Source: Methylomonas sp. MK1 (GTDB lineage Bacteria > Pseudomonadota > Gammaproteobacteria > Methylococcales > Methylomonadaceae). Taken from it: a stretch of 64,000 bases of DNA. A program made the translations under genes and the position numbers. Of this stretch, positions 26,601 through 35,506 are shown piece by piece (positions within the stretch are counted from its first letter, which is position 1; every line of letters begins with the position of its first letter). The notes beneath the pieces are model-generated. The model was not told the origin of the DNA, ran no database searches, and saw only the letters and a list, made by a program, of their open reading frames with translations. The stretch lies in the NCBI RefSeq assembly GCF_000365425.1, contig NZ_AQOV01000001.1:2728001-2792000 (forward strand), given 5' to 3'.

Positions 26601-27326
26601 ATGATGCTATCGCCAAGCCTTGACCGCATTTTGGTTTTGAATGTTAAGAAATTCGCTCAACGCCGTATTTTCATGGAACAACAGTTGCGCAAATTCGGCT
26701 TATCGGCCGAATTTATTTTCGACTGGGACATTGACGACTTGACTGACAGCGTAATGGCCGAATTTTTCCGCGACAACCAGCTTACGGCCGGCCAACAATC
26801 CTGCGCATTAAAACATGTGGCAGCTTTACAAAAAATTGCCGATGCTGGCGGACAGGGCTATTCATTAGTGCTGGAAGACGACGCGGTGTTTGGCAAGGAT
26901 ATTAAGCTTGGTTTAGAGCGGGCTATCGCCCAAAGCGCTCGCTTTCCGGGTGACAAAGTGATCTACATTGGCTCCGGCGGTAATTTTTTTACCCCCAAGA
27001 GCCAACGCAAACCCGGTCAATACCTTTATCTAGGTCATCGCGGTCGTTTTGCCGACTCGTACTTGATCGATGCCAGTACCGCTCGCCGGCGACTGGACTG
27101 GATTAAAGCTCACAAAATCGCTGAACCGATAGACAATCAATTCGAAAAGATCGACAAACAGCTCGGCATTCAAATGATTTGGCTGGAGGAACCGGTCATC
27201 GAACAAGGCAGCAAAAACGGCTTATTCAAAAGCGCATTGGAAGCCGATCCGCCCACCTGGCTGAAAGGACTGTTTTTCCGCTGGGAAAAACTCAAGCGTA
27301 AACATATCTACCAATTATGGCGTTAA
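26601..27326 (+). CDS. Glycosyltransferase family 25 (LPS biosynthesis)
   Basis: A 241-residue family 25 glycosyltransferase, like LpsA/Lex1 enzymes that add galactose or glucose to LPS. Diagnostic parts are ILVLNVKKFAQRRIFMEQQL, LTAGQQSCALKHVAALQKI and the DxD-like LVLEDDAVF. Two adjacent ATGs start it. A 90-base gap separates it from the GT9 gene; the following ligase gene overlaps by 10 bases. The acceptor and sugar cannot be told from sequence. Confidence 0.88.
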   Translation: MMLSPSLDRILVLNVKKFAQRRIFMEQQLRKFGLSAEFIFDWDIDDLTDSVMAEFFRDNQLTAGQQSCALKHVAALQKIADAGGQGYSLVLEDDAVFGKDIKLGLERAIAQSARFPGDKVIYIGSGGNFFTPKSQRKPGQYLYLGHRGRFADSYLIDASTARRRLDWIKAHKIAEPIDNQFEKIDKQLGIQMIWLEEPVIEQGSKNGLFKSALEADPPTWLKGLFFRWEKLKRKHIYQLWR

Positions 27327-28558
27327 GACCACAAAACATGTTTGCATCCCCCCAGACGTCCGAGACATCACTCAATATCTGTCGCAGCATGACTATTGTT
27401 GCAGCCATCGCCGCGCCCATTTCCACGGCCATCGCGAGCATAGCCAGTGTGGCTTTGTTAGTATTCTGGCTACTCTCAGGCCAGGCAGTGCAGACCCTTA
27501 AGTTATCCTGGCAACAGCCTGTTGGAAAAATGATCTTGCTATTCATTGCCTGGCTGCTGATCGGCACTCTTTACGCGGATACAGACTGGCACAGCAAATT
27601 GGAGACTTTATCCAGCTGGAAAAAACTGCTCTATGTATTCCTTCTACTTGGCGTTTTTCAGCAATCGGAATGGCAAAAACGTTTTATCTACAGCTATTTC
27701 ATCGCCATGGTGGTAGCCGGCATTGTTGCGATACCACTTTGGGGCATGGATCTTATCGTTAGGGACGGCCGGGAAGCAGGTATTTTCATGACCAATCATG
27801 CCACACAGAGCACTGCTTTTGTGGCAGCCCTGCTCTGCGCTATCTTCCTGGTGCAAGAACCGCTAAACACCCGGCAAAAATATGCAGTTTGGGCCGGAAT
27901 AGCCATCTTTCTATTCAATATTTTCTTCGTTAGTACGGGTAGAAGTGGCTATTTAGCCGTACCCATCGCCGCAGTTTTTGCATTGGGCTCAATATATGGC
28001 TACAGCAAACTACCACAGATTATTGGGATAGCCGCCATCGTGCTGGTGGCATTTGGCCTTAGTTCCAGCACATTGCAAGAACGATTCAGACTGGCTTGGG
28101 ACGAACAAGCTAGTTATCAAAGCAGCCAGGATTTAACCTCAGTAGGCATTCGAGTGGTCTTTTACCAAAACACCGTGGAACTCATCGAGAAAGCGCCTTG
28201 GTTCGGGTACGGCACCTCATCGTTCAAAGCGACTTACAGTAATTATGCCTCGGCCAAAAGCCAGGGATGGCAGGGTACCAGCACCAGCGATCCGCATAAT
28301 CAATACCTGTTCATTTGGCTGGAAAATGGCTTGGTCGGCTTACTGCTGTTTTTTGCTTACATTTATGTCGCATTGCGCCAAGGTATGAATAACCTACCCT
28401 ACGGTCCAATTGCCGCCAGTTTTTTAGTAGCCATCTGTGCTTCAAGCCTGTTCAACTCGCATTTCAAAACTTTTGCTGAAGGTTATTTGCTGGCGTTTTT
28501 TCTCGGCGCCTTGCTAAGTCGTCCAGCCGATTCCAGCCTTCGTCAGGCCGATGCTTAG
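27317..28558 (+). CDS. O-antigen ligase family membrane protein (WaaL-like)
   Basis: A 413-residue protein with about 10-12 TM helices and the Wzy_C/O-antigen ligase domain: the periplasmic loop contains RVVFYQNTVELIEKAPWFGY and the conserved His in STSDPHNQYLFIWLENGLVG. It probably joins O-polysaccharide to lipid A-core in the periplasm, or polymerises O-units. The first ATG lies within the GT25 gene (10-base overlap); ATGs at 27338 and 27389 are alternatives. It overlaps the next glycosyltransferase by 8 bases. Confidence 0.88.
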   Translation: MALRPQNMFASPQTSETSLNICRSMTIVAAIAAPISTAIASIASVALLVFWLLSGQAVQTLKLSWQQPVGKMILLFIAWLLIGTLYADTDWHSKLETLSSWKKLLYVFLLLGVFQQSEWQKRFIYSYFIAMVVAGIVAIPLWGMDLIVRDGREAGIFMTNHATQSTAFVAALLCAIFLVQEPLNTRQKYAVWAGIAIFLFNIFFVSTGRSGYLAVPIAAVFALGSIYGYSKLPQIIGIAAIVLVAFGLSSSTLQERFRLAWDEQASYQSSQDLTSVGIRVVFYQNTVELIEKAPWFGYGTSSFKATYSNYASAKSQGWQGTSTSDPHNQYLFIWLENGLVGLLLFFAYIYVALRQGMNNLPYGPIAASFLVAICASSLFNSHFKTFAEGYLLAFFLGALLSRPADSSLRQADA

Positions 28559-29300
28559 CGTTATCGTCATCACCAAAAACGAGGCGCAACATATCGGCCG
28601 CTGTCTGGCATCGGTAGCTTGGGCCGATGAAATCATCGTGCTCGACTCGGGTAGTAGCGACGAAACCGTGGCGATTTGCCGACAATTTACCGATAAAGTC
28701 TTCATTACCGACTGGCCTGGATTTGGGCCGCAAAAGCAGCGGGCATTGGACAAGGCACAAGGAGACTGGGTGTTATCTATTGATGCCGACGAGGAAGTCG
28801 GCCCGGCGCTAAAAGCCGAAATCCTGCAAGCCATGCAGCAAAACGAGGTGCAAGGCTTCGAAATTCCGCGTTTATCCAGCTACTGCGGCAAGCAAATCAA
28901 GCATGGCGGTTGGTGGCCCGATTATGTGTTACGACTATTTCGCCGCGATGCCGGACATTTCAGTAGCGAAGTCGTGCACGAGCGTATTGAAGTTAAGGGG
29001 ACTATCCGTCAACTTAACAATCCACTCTTGCATGAAGCCTTCGTAGACCCGGCGGAGGTACTGCATAAGATCAACGCTTATTCTTCGCTGGGCGCCGAGA
29101 AACTGTTCACTAACGGTAAGCGCGCCAGCTTGGGTAAAGCCATTGGCAAGGGTTTGTGGACGTTCATCCGCACTTACTTCATCCAGGCAGCCATTTTGGA
29201 TGGTGCGGAAGGCCTGACTCTTGCCATCTCCAACGCCGAGGGCAGTTATTACAAATACCTGAAACTACGCCAGCTTTGCCGCAAAACAGCAAGCAAATGA
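28551..29300 (+). CDS. Glycosyltransferase family 2 (WaaE/KdtX-like)
   Basis: A 249-residue GT-A enzyme close to WaaE/KdtX, the LPS inner-core beta-1,4-glucosyltransferase. It has LSVIVITKNEAQHIGRCLAS, the nucleotide-binding LDSGSSDETV, and DxD motif LSIDADEEVG, then KHGGWWPDYVLRLFRRD, typical of this group. It overlaps the ligase gene by 8 bases and the next GT2 gene by 4 (ATGA), so the cassette is one tight operon. Confidence 0.9.
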   Translation: MLSVIVITKNEAQHIGRCLASVAWADEIIVLDSGSSDETVAICRQFTDKVFITDWPGFGPQKQRALDKAQGDWVLSIDADEEVGPALKAEILQAMQQNEVQGFEIPRLSSYCGKQIKHGGWWPDYVLRLFRRDAGHFSSEVVHERIEVKGTIRQLNNPLLHEAFVDPAEVLHKINAYSSLGAEKLFTNGKRASLGKAIGKGLWTFIRTYFIQAAILDGAEGLTLAISNAEGSYYKYLKLRQLCRKTASK

Positions 29301-30130
29301 ACGGCTTGATCTCGGTCATCGTCACCACCTATAACTGGCCGGAAGCGCTTTCCACCTGCTTACTCGCGCTGATGGCTCAACAAGATCGCCGGTTTGAAAT
29401 CATCGTCGCCGACGACGGTTCCGGCACTGCAACGCAGGAACTGATCAAAGACTTTATCGAAACCTGCGAAATTCCAGTACGGCACGTTTGGCATGAGGAT
29501 AAGGGATTTAGGGCCGGCACCATTCGTAACAAGGCGGTTGCCGACAGTCGCGGCGATTATCTGCTATTTATGGACGGCGATTGCGTAGCGCTACCGGATT
29601 TTATTAGTCATCATCGACAATTGGCGGAAACCGGTTATTTCGTTCCGGGCAACCGGGTGTTATTGAACGAAGCTTACACATCACTGGTATTAGGGCAAAA
29701 AATACCGCTGCATGAACAGTCCCTTGGCTTTTTTTTACGCCAATGGCTGCGAGGCCGCATCAATCGTCTGTTGCCTTTGCTGTATTTACCGCTATACGGC
29801 TGGCGTTCTTGGCAACCGCAGAATTGGCAAAAAGCCATGACCTGCAATCTGGCGGTCTGGAAAGACGATTTCCTGGCAACAAATGGTTTTGATGAAGTCT
29901 TCGAAGGCTGGGGATATGAAGACTCGGATCTGGTGATCCGTTTGATTCATTACGGCGTCAAACGCAAGGAGGGCCGCTTCGCGGTGCCGGTTTTACATCT
30001 TTGGCACCGACATAACGATAGAAGCCAACACGATGAAAACTATCAGCGTTTATTACAGCGAGTTGCGGATACAACGATGATTCGCGCGGAACTGGGGGTG
30101 GATCAGTATATGGAAACGATCCGCAGCTAA
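29297..30130 (+). CDS. Glycosyltransferase family 2 with GT7-like C-terminal domain
   Basis: A 277-residue GT-A transferase: LISVIVTTYNWPEALSTCLL, VADDGSGT, and DxD in LLFMDGDCVALP. The C-terminal half has the galactosyltransferase-like FDEVFEGWGYEDSDLVIRL and HLWH motifs. I chose the ATG at 29297 because it overlaps the previous stop as ATGA and starts the domain directly. It is the last gene of the LPS cassette and its stop overlaps that of the convergent DUF2802 gene by 4 bases. Confidence 0.9.
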   Translation: MNGLISVIVTTYNWPEALSTCLLALMAQQDRRFEIIVADDGSGTATQELIKDFIETCEIPVRHVWHEDKGFRAGTIRNKAVADSRGDYLLFMDGDCVALPDFISHHRQLAETGYFVPGNRVLLNEAYTSLVLGQKIPLHEQSLGFFLRQWLRGRINRLLPLLYLPLYGWRSWQPQNWQKAMTCNLAVWKDDFLATNGFDEVFEGWGYEDSDLVIRLIHYGVKRKEGRFAVPVLHLWHRHNDRSQHDENYQRLLQRVADTTMIRAELGVDQYMETIRS

Positions 30131-30552
30131 CCCAAGCCGGAACGCCTACCTCCGCCATGTAAGCGCATCAATAAAACCGCTTCGTCGCGGGTTAGCCCGC
30201 AATCCCTGACCAATTCTTCAATACCGACGCCATTGCGGATTTTTTGGATCACATCTTCATAGCCGCTTGCGGGGATAGGTTCTGCGGGCGCGACGTTAGT
30301 AACAGTTTGCCGCTGCGTATTGACTTGATCCACAATGCTATTTAGGCGCGAGTCGTTCGCGGCCAGCCGCCGATCAACAGCCACCGCGGCGGAACAAAGG
30401 CCGGCGACGTCCTCGTTGCTACGCTGTACCCGCTCGTCAAGGCTTTGAAACTGTTGTTTTAGTGTTTGCTGCTGCCGCAACAGCCACACTAACATCGCTA
30501 AGACAAATACGACTACCCCCGCCAAAACCAGCAATAAATATTCGCTCATCAC
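30127..30552 (-). CDS. DUF2802 protein at the end of the chemotaxis operon
   Basis: A 141-residue protein: an N-terminal TM (residues 5-24), a coiled-coil stretch with repeated Q/L/E up to residue 75, and a C-terminal DUF2802 helical domain (YEDVIQKIRNGVGIEELVRD, then CGLTRDEAVLLMRLHG) that resembles a small helix-turn-helix. The first codon is GTG at 30552 followed by ATG at 30549; either may be used. In Pseudomonas and relatives the same gene follows cheW at the end of the flagellar/chemotaxis operon. Its function is unknown. Confidence 0.85.
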   Translation of the reverse strand: MMSEYLLLVLAGVVVFVLAMLVWLLRQQQTLKQQFQSLDERVQRSNEDVAGLCSAAVAVDRRLAANDSRLNSIVDQVNTQRQTVTNVAPAEPIPASGYEDVIQKIRNGVGIEELVRDCGLTRDEAVLLMRLHGGGRRSGLG

Positions 30553-30713
30553 ACTATTTCGTCAACATGCTCGGCAGGCTGTTTATTGTCTTTGTTCGGG
30601 TCGGGCTTGGTTTGCGGTTGTTTTTGCGGAGGGCGTTTTTCGCGCTCTTCCCGCTCGACCTTGTATATCGTATGCACTGGAGAAAAAGGCGTGATCGGTG
30701 TTATCTCGGCCAT
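30549..30713 (-). CDS. 54-residue Pro/Lys-rich small protein between cheW and DUF2802
   Basis: An open frame of 54 residues, beginning MAEITPITPFSPVHTIYKVE and continuing with a highly charged REEREKRPPQKQPQTKPDP segment to the end EIV. Its TGA overlaps the DUF2802 GTG/ATG start region (GTGATG), and it begins 29 bases after the cheW gene ends. A purine-rich GAGGTGC precedes the ATG. The tight fit between two operon genes is the main evidence. It is probably soluble and disordered after residue 20. I do not recognise a family. Confidence 0.6.
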   Translation of the reverse strand: MAEITPITPFSPVHTIYKVEREEREKRPPQKQPQTKPDPNKDNKQPAEHVDEIV

Positions 30714-30741
30714 GTTGCACCTCGCATACCTAGTTAGGCAA

Positions 30742-31215
30742 TCAAAACATATCCAGCTCGGCTTTTTCGTCGTCGCTAAGGAATTTATTCAAATCTACCA
30801 GAATTAACAAATGATTGTCGCGACTGGTGACACCTTGAATGTATTTTGAGCTTTCTTCATTACCGACGTTAGGCGCGGTTTCAATCTCGGAAGCGCGCAT
30901 TTCCACGACTTCAGCGACGCTATCCACCAAAATACCGATGATATGCCGGTCGGTTTCGATGATCACTACCCGCGACGCATCGTCCGTGTCTTTGGACGGC
31001 AAGCCGAAACGGTTACGCGTATCGATGACGGTGACCACATTACCGCGTAAATTGATGATCCCCAATACGTAGGAAGGCGCGCCGGGCACCGGGGCAATCT
31101 CGGTAATACGCAACACCTCTTGCACTTGCATGACATTGATGCCGTACTTTTCGTCGCCTAGACAAAAAGTCACCCATTGCATGATAGGGTCGCCTTGTTT
31201 TTTATCTTCGCTCAT
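30742..31215 (-). CDS. cheW: Chemotaxis coupling protein CheW
   Basis: A 157-residue CheW domain that links chemoreceptors to CheA: MQWVTFCLGDEKYGINVMQV, EVLRITEIAPVPGAPSYVLG and IINLRGNVVTVIDTRNRFGL are the canonical first half. It is a single domain of normal length. It lies after a second, longer CheW-like gene in the same operon, an arrangement shared with Pseudomonas polar chemotaxis clusters. Confidence 0.96.
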   Translation of the reverse strand: MSEDKKQGDPIMQWVTFCLGDEKYGINVMQVQEVLRITEIAPVPGAPSYVLGIINLRGNVVTVIDTRNRFGLPSKDTDDASRVVIIETDRHIIGILVDSVAEVVEMRASEIETAPNVGNEESSKYIQGVTSRDNHLLILVDLNKFLSDDEKAELDMF

Positions 31216-31236
31216 TTTGCTGTATCCAGATGCTGT

Positions 31237-31968
31237 TTAACTATTTTTTCTATGCGGTACTAGCTGTTTAACATCGATAATCGCTGTCAACTCGTCTATT
31301 ACCGTACCGATTAACCATGGCTTTTTTTGTCTGGCCGTTCGCCATCTGACCCCATCGGGCTTAACTTTTCCGATGGAGAGAATTTCATCACACACCAAAC
31401 CCCATTTTTTATCCTGGGTTATTAAAATGCGCTCGAACGGATATTCTTCACTATCGGGCTGCAAGCCTCGGCTTTTGCCGAAAATCAACTGCCGAGTATC
31501 AAGCACGCCGATACGGCTATCATGCTCGTCCAGCAAACCCAAGAACCAAGAGGGTTGTCCGGGAATTTTCGTGGGTTTGCGATCAATTTTGATAGTTCTC
31601 GACAACTCGATCAGCGGCGTTGCCAATATCAGCTTATCAACCTTAAAAAACAAAGCCTGAAACTCGTACTGCGACCAATCCGGCATTATAGACAGTGCCT
31701 GTAGTTTAGCCGGGATTTCCGGCTCTACAAGCTTGGTTTGTCGGTTCCTAACCAGTGATTTGGAAGTTGATTTCGGACTGCCGGTCAAGATCGGAACAGG
31801 ATCCGGCAACTTGATCGGCTCCTCAACGACAAGCGGTTCCCGCGCTATCGCCGGTTTTACGCTAACAGTTTCCTCTGCTTCGGGCACCTCATCCAACAGC
31901 GTCTGTAAGTAAACATCGAGCGCTAACTGTTGATGAACGATACTGGGGGGTGGTTTTGCCTGAGTCAT
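31237..31968 (-). CDS. CheW-like domain protein with N-terminal extension
   Basis: A 243-residue protein. Residues 1-100 are Pro/Glu-rich and probably disordered, with an initial helix (LALDVYLQTLLDEVPEAEET). The C-terminal 140 residues are a CheW-like fold (FQALFFKVDKLILATPLIEL, SWFLGLLDEHDSRIGVLDTR). It corresponds to the second CheW of Pseudomonas-like clusters, next to a ParA ATPase whose relatives position chemotaxis arrays. It overlaps the parA stop by 4 bases. The N-terminal region may be where it contacts ParA; that is inference. Confidence 0.87.
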   Translation of the reverse strand: MTQAKPPPSIVHQQLALDVYLQTLLDEVPEAEETVSVKPAIAREPLVVEEPIKLPDPVPILTGSPKSTSKSLVRNRQTKLVEPEIPAKLQALSIMPDWSQYEFQALFFKVDKLILATPLIELSRTIKIDRKPTKIPGQPSWFLGLLDEHDSRIGVLDTRQLIFGKSRGLQPDSEEYPFERILITQDKKWGLVCDEILSIGKVKPDGVRWRTARQKKPWLIGTVIDELTAIIDVKQLVPHRKNS

Positions 31969-32768
31969 TTATGCGGCGCCAAGTTTTTGTCTGGACTCTT
32001 ATCAAGCAATAACAGTTCCAACAATTCGGCATACGCTTCCGCTGCACGTGCACTTTTGTCATACAGGGGTAATGGAATACCGGCCTGGCTAGCATCCCGC
32101 ACTTTAGTATCTACCGGTACCACCGAACTCCAGGCATTGTCCGGGTACTGCTGATGTAACGCCGCTAAACTGTCACGGGCCGCCTTGGTGCGTTTGTCAA
32201 ACATGGTCGGCACGATAGTGAATTTAGGCGGCGTTTTCCGGGAATGGAACACCATTTTTATGGTGTGCACCATTCTATCCAGACCTTTTAAGGCCAGAAA
32301 TTCGGCTAAAACCGGAATAATTAAATGATCGCAAGCCGCCAGCGCATTGATCATTAAAACCCCCAACATCGGCGGACTATCGATAATCACGTAATCGTAT
32401 TGGTCGGCCACTTTGTTTAATGCGGTAGCAACCACCAAGCCCATGCCGCCGATTGCGGCGACCTGCCTATCCAAAGTGGCGATAGCAGTCGATGCGGGCA
32501 AGACATCGATTCCATCAAAGTCGGTCTTGGCGATATAGACCTGAGGATCGATGTTTTTCTTTTTCTCGCTGGCATCGAGAAATAAATTGTAAACACCAAG
32601 CTCGATCTCATCTGGATTCATCTTGAAATAGCTGGTCAACGAACCGTGCGGATCCAAATCGACCAGCAGAGTCCTAAACCCCCAGGAAGACAGCAAGCCA
32701 CCCAGCGTCACCACGGTAGTCGTTTTACCGACTCCGCCTTTTTGATTGGAAACTGACCATATTTTCAT
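31965..32768 (-). CDS. ParA-family ATPase of the chemotaxis cluster (ParC-like)
   Basis: A 267-residue ParA/Soj ATPase with deviant Walker A KGGVGKTTTV (residues 10-19), the LLVDLDPHGSLTSYF Walker A' region and VIIDSPPMLGVLM as Walker B. In Vibrio and Pseudomonas the homologue at this position (ParC) recruits and segregates polar chemosensory arrays, so that function is favoured over plasmid or chromosome partition. There is no parB nearby. It overlaps motD and the CheW-like gene by 4 bases each. Confidence 0.9.
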   Translation of the reverse strand: MKIWSVSNQKGGVGKTTTVVTLGGLLSSWGFRTLLVDLDPHGSLTSYFKMNPDEIELGVYNLFLDASEKKKNIDPQVYIAKTDFDGIDVLPASTAIATLDRQVAAIGGMGLVVATALNKVADQYDYVIIDSPPMLGVLMINALAACDHLIIPVLAEFLALKGLDRMVHTIKMVFHSRKTPPKFTIVPTMFDKRTKAARDSLAALHQQYPDNAWSSVVPVDTKVRDASQAGIPLPLYDKSARAAEAYAELLELLLLDKSPDKNLAPHK

Positions 32769-33646
32769 AACTGAGCCGGCAGTTCCGGCGTCTTTTCAAC
32801 TGCGGTTTCAGGTGGCGAGCTGGGCTGCGACGGCGCCAAATTCAGCACTTTCGCGCGTTCGTCGTCAGTCATGCCGTAACGAGCAAAGGCTTGCGACATC
32901 AGCACTAATACAACTCGCCGATTCTTAAAGCGCCCTTCTTCGTCTTTGTTATCGGCGATCGGATGAAATTCTCCATAGCCCACCGCCGATAATCTTGTCG
33001 CCGGAATATTGTTTTTTACCAACTCCTTGACCACGCTGGTCGCTCTGGCCGAGGATAAGTCCCAATTGGACGGGTAAAAGCCGGTGGAAATAGGCACGTT
33101 ATCCGTGTAACCCTCCACGTTAATCACATTAGGCACATCTCGTATCACTTCCGCGACTTTTGCCAGCACGGGGAGCGCTTTAGCGGACAGTTCGGCCTTG
33201 CCGCTGGCGAACAGCAATTCGCTGTTCATTTCCAATTCCACCCAGAAATCGTGCTTTTTAATACCGACGAGCTTGCTTTCGACATAAGGCTGCAAAGCGC
33301 CTTGAAACTGTTCGGAGACTTCGCTAAGCCGCTGCTTTTCTTGCAAAATCTCCTCGCTTAGTTCACGCTCTTCGGCTGTAGCCAAATTAGGCAGCTCGAT
33401 AGGTTGGATCGTAGTAGGAATCACACCGATCTGAATCGGCTCGGCTTCCTTTTGAATCTTCTCGTTGTGAAACAGGGCCTGGTCCAGCGATTCGGAGAAT
33501 GTTTCGTATTTACCCTTATTAACCGAAGAAATCGAATACATCACCACAAAAAAGGCAAAGAGCAAGGTCACAAAATCAGCGTAAGACACCATCCAGCGAT
33601 CGTGATTATCGGCCTCTTGCAATGGCCTGCGTCTGCGCCGACTCAT
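32765..33646 (-). CDS. motD: Flagellar motor stator protein MotD (MotB-like)
   Basis: A 293-residue MotB-type stator subunit. One TM at about residues 19-38 includes the proton-channel Asp24 in WMVSYADFVTLLFAFFVVMY, preceded by an Arg-rich start. After a long linker the OmpA-like peptidoglycan-binding domain shows NVINVEGYTDNVPISTGF, NWDLSSARATSV and RFKNRRVVLVL. With the adjacent motC it forms the MotCD stator, one of two sets in Pseudomonas-like bacteria. Only this set is in the window. Confidence 0.93.
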   Translation of the reverse strand: MSRRRRRPLQEADNHDRWMVSYADFVTLLFAFFVVMYSISSVNKGKYETFSESLDQALFHNEKIQKEAEPIQIGVIPTTIQPIELPNLATAEERELSEEILQEKQRLSEVSEQFQGALQPYVESKLVGIKKHDFWVELEMNSELLFASGKAELSAKALPVLAKVAEVIRDVPNVINVEGYTDNVPISTGFYPSNWDLSSARATSVVKELVKNNIPATRLSAVGYGEFHPIADNKDEEGRFKNRRVVLVLMSQAFARYGMTDDERAKVLNLAPSQPSSPPETAVEKTPELPAQL

Positions 33647-33656
33647 AAGGCCTCCA

Positions 33657-34406
33657 TTATTTTTCCAATAAAAAACCGGATAATTTCAATTCGATATTAC
33701 GCGGGTTTTCGCCCTCGGCTATCGAGGAAATGCCTTCTATCACCATCTCCCTGGCTTGCGATGCTTCGAAAATCAGACTCTTCAGCTTATTGGCTATGGG
33801 AATAAACAATAGATTGGCTAGGCCGACACCGTAAATAGTCGCGACGAAGGCTGTCGCGATGCCGCTACCCAACAACTCCGGTTTGGCTAAATTCTGCATG
33901 ACATGAATCAAGCCTATTACCGCGCCGATAATGCCGATAGTCGGCGCATACCCGCCCATTGCCTCGAAAACCCTGGCAGCCTGGATATCCAGATGCTCTT
34001 TTGTCGTTAGCTCAACCTCAAGGCAATCGCGTATCACTTCCGGCTCGTTACCATCGACCAGCAACTGCAAACCTTTTTTGGCAAAACTGTCTTTTTCGGT
34101 TTCGATAACGGATTCCAACCCCAGCAAGCCTTCCTTGCGCGCCAGAGAGCTCCAGCGTACGATCTTGTCGATTTGCTTTTTAAGCTGCAAATTTTGCGGC
34201 ACAAAGATCCAACTCAAAATTCGTAAACTGCGCAGAAATACCTTGGGCGGAAATTGCAACAGCGTGGCTCCCAGCGTACCCCCCACCACAATAATGAAGG
34301 CATGAAAATTGATTAGGGACCCGAGCTCTCCTCCGCCCATTAGGTTACCGCCGATAATCGCGGAAAAACCTATCAACACGCCCAAAATACTGAGAATATC
34401 CATCAA
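33657..34406 (-). CDS. motC: Flagellar motor stator protein MotC (MotA-like)
   Basis: A 249-residue, four-TM MotA-type channel subunit: GGELGSLINFHAFIIVVGGT in the first half and AMGGYAPTIGIIGAVIGLIH with the conserved TM3 Pro/Gly pattern in the second. The cytoplasmic loop (about residues 70-150) has the charged residues that contact FliG. It is followed by motD after 10 bases and overlaps cheB by 4 bases. Confidence 0.94.
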   Translation of the reverse strand: MMDILSILGVLIGFSAIIGGNLMGGGELGSLINFHAFIIVVGGTLGATLLQFPPKVFLRSLRILSWIFVPQNLQLKKQIDKIVRWSSLARKEGLLGLESVIETEKDSFAKKGLQLLVDGNEPEVIRDCLEVELTTKEHLDIQAARVFEAMGGYAPTIGIIGAVIGLIHVMQNLAKPELLGSGIATAFVATIYGVGLANLLFIPIANKLKSLIFEASQAREMVIEGISSIAEGENPRNIELKLSGFLLEK

Positions 34407-35497
34407 TGTAATTTTTTAAATTGGTTGGCAATCTCTTCCAGAGAATAAATATGATCCGCCAGACCGGCTTCTGCGATGGCTTTCGGCATGCCATAGATAG
34501 TACTTGTCGCCTCGTCCTGCGCCCAAATTTGCGCGCCGCGCTGCCTTAACTTCATAGCACCAGCCTTGCCGTCGGCCCCCATGCCGGTCAACACCACCGC
34601 CAACACATGCCCGGCGAACACCTCGGCAAGCGAGTCAAAAGTAATATCGACGCTGGGACTATAAATTTCCCCGCTTTGCTTGGCCCTCAATGCAATCCGC
34701 CGCTCACCGGCTACTTGCTTTACTTGCATCTGCATTGCCCCTGGCCCTAATAATGCGGTACCCGGCTGCAATACGTCACCATCTCGCGCTTCCCTGACAT
34801 TAATGTTGCACAGCAAATTCAAGCGTTCGGCAAAGCTTTTGGTGAAATTAGGCGGCATGTGTTGCACCAGCAATATGGGTATCGAACACTCAGCCGGAAT
34901 TTTGCTCAGCACGTATTGCATGGCGACCGGACCGCCGGTCGAGGCGGCAACCACTAAAAGCTCGATTTTGCCACTAGTTGCTGTCTTGGACCATGCCGAC
35001 GCAGCGCGCATCGGCTTGGCTACGGGTTTTTCTGCGGTTGAGCTCTGATGCTCTTCTAGGCTCGTGCGCGCCAGAGGTCTAGGGGAAGTCATTCTAGTCG
35101 CCTGAGAAGCCACCATCCTCACCCGATATCTCAGCAAGTAGCGGGCCGTTTCACGATTAGCATCGATGTCTTCCAACTGCTTGGGCAAAAAGTCGATAGC
35201 GCCGGCATTTAACGCATCCAGAGTGGCTTGAGCGCCGACTTGTGTCATTGCCGAAAACATCAGAATCGGGCAGGGCCGGGTACCCATGATTTTTTTGACT
35301 GCCGTGATACCATCCATGATTGGCATCTCCACGTCCATGGTTATAACATCCGGTTGCAGACTTGCCGCAAGCTCTATGGCTTCGCGACCGTCATGGGCGA
35401 CGCCTATCACTTTAAACTCTTGATCCTCTTCTAAAATTTCCCGAATTCTTTTACAGATAAAATTGGAGTCGTCGACGATCAGCACCCGAATGGTCAT
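34403..35497 (-). CDS. cheB: Chemotaxis protein-glutamate methylesterase CheB
   Basis: A 364-residue CheB with an N-terminal receiver (phospho-acceptor Asp55 in DVITMDVEMPIMDG) and a C-terminal methylesterase with catalytic Ser in VVAASTGGPVAMQY, His in PILLVQHMPPNF and Asp in VVLTGMGADGKAGAM. It demethylates chemoreceptors to reset signalling. No cheR is present in this window; it must be elsewhere. It lies between cheA and motC in the operon. Confidence 0.96.
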   Translation of the reverse strand: MTIRVLIVDDSNFICKRIREILEEDQEFKVIGVAHDGREAIELAASLQPDVITMDVEMPIMDGITAVKKIMGTRPCPILMFSAMTQVGAQATLDALNAGAIDFLPKQLEDIDANRETARYLLRYRVRMVASQATRMTSPRPLARTSLEEHQSSTAEKPVAKPMRAASAWSKTATSGKIELLVVAASTGGPVAMQYVLSKIPAECSIPILLVQHMPPNFTKSFAERLNLLCNINVREARDGDVLQPGTALLGPGAMQMQVKQVAGERRIALRAKQSGEIYSPSVDITFDSLAEVFAGHVLAVVLTGMGADGKAGAMKLRQRGAQIWAQDEATSTIYGMPKAIAEAGLADHIYSLEEIANQFKKLH

Positions 35498-35506
35498 ATT
35501 GCCGCG

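Noticed and set aside
31965..32768. ParA gene as part of a plasmid or chromosome partition system
   Set aside because: No parB or centromere-like repeats; it overlaps motD and a cheW-like gene by 4 bases each, as in polar chemotaxis clusters.
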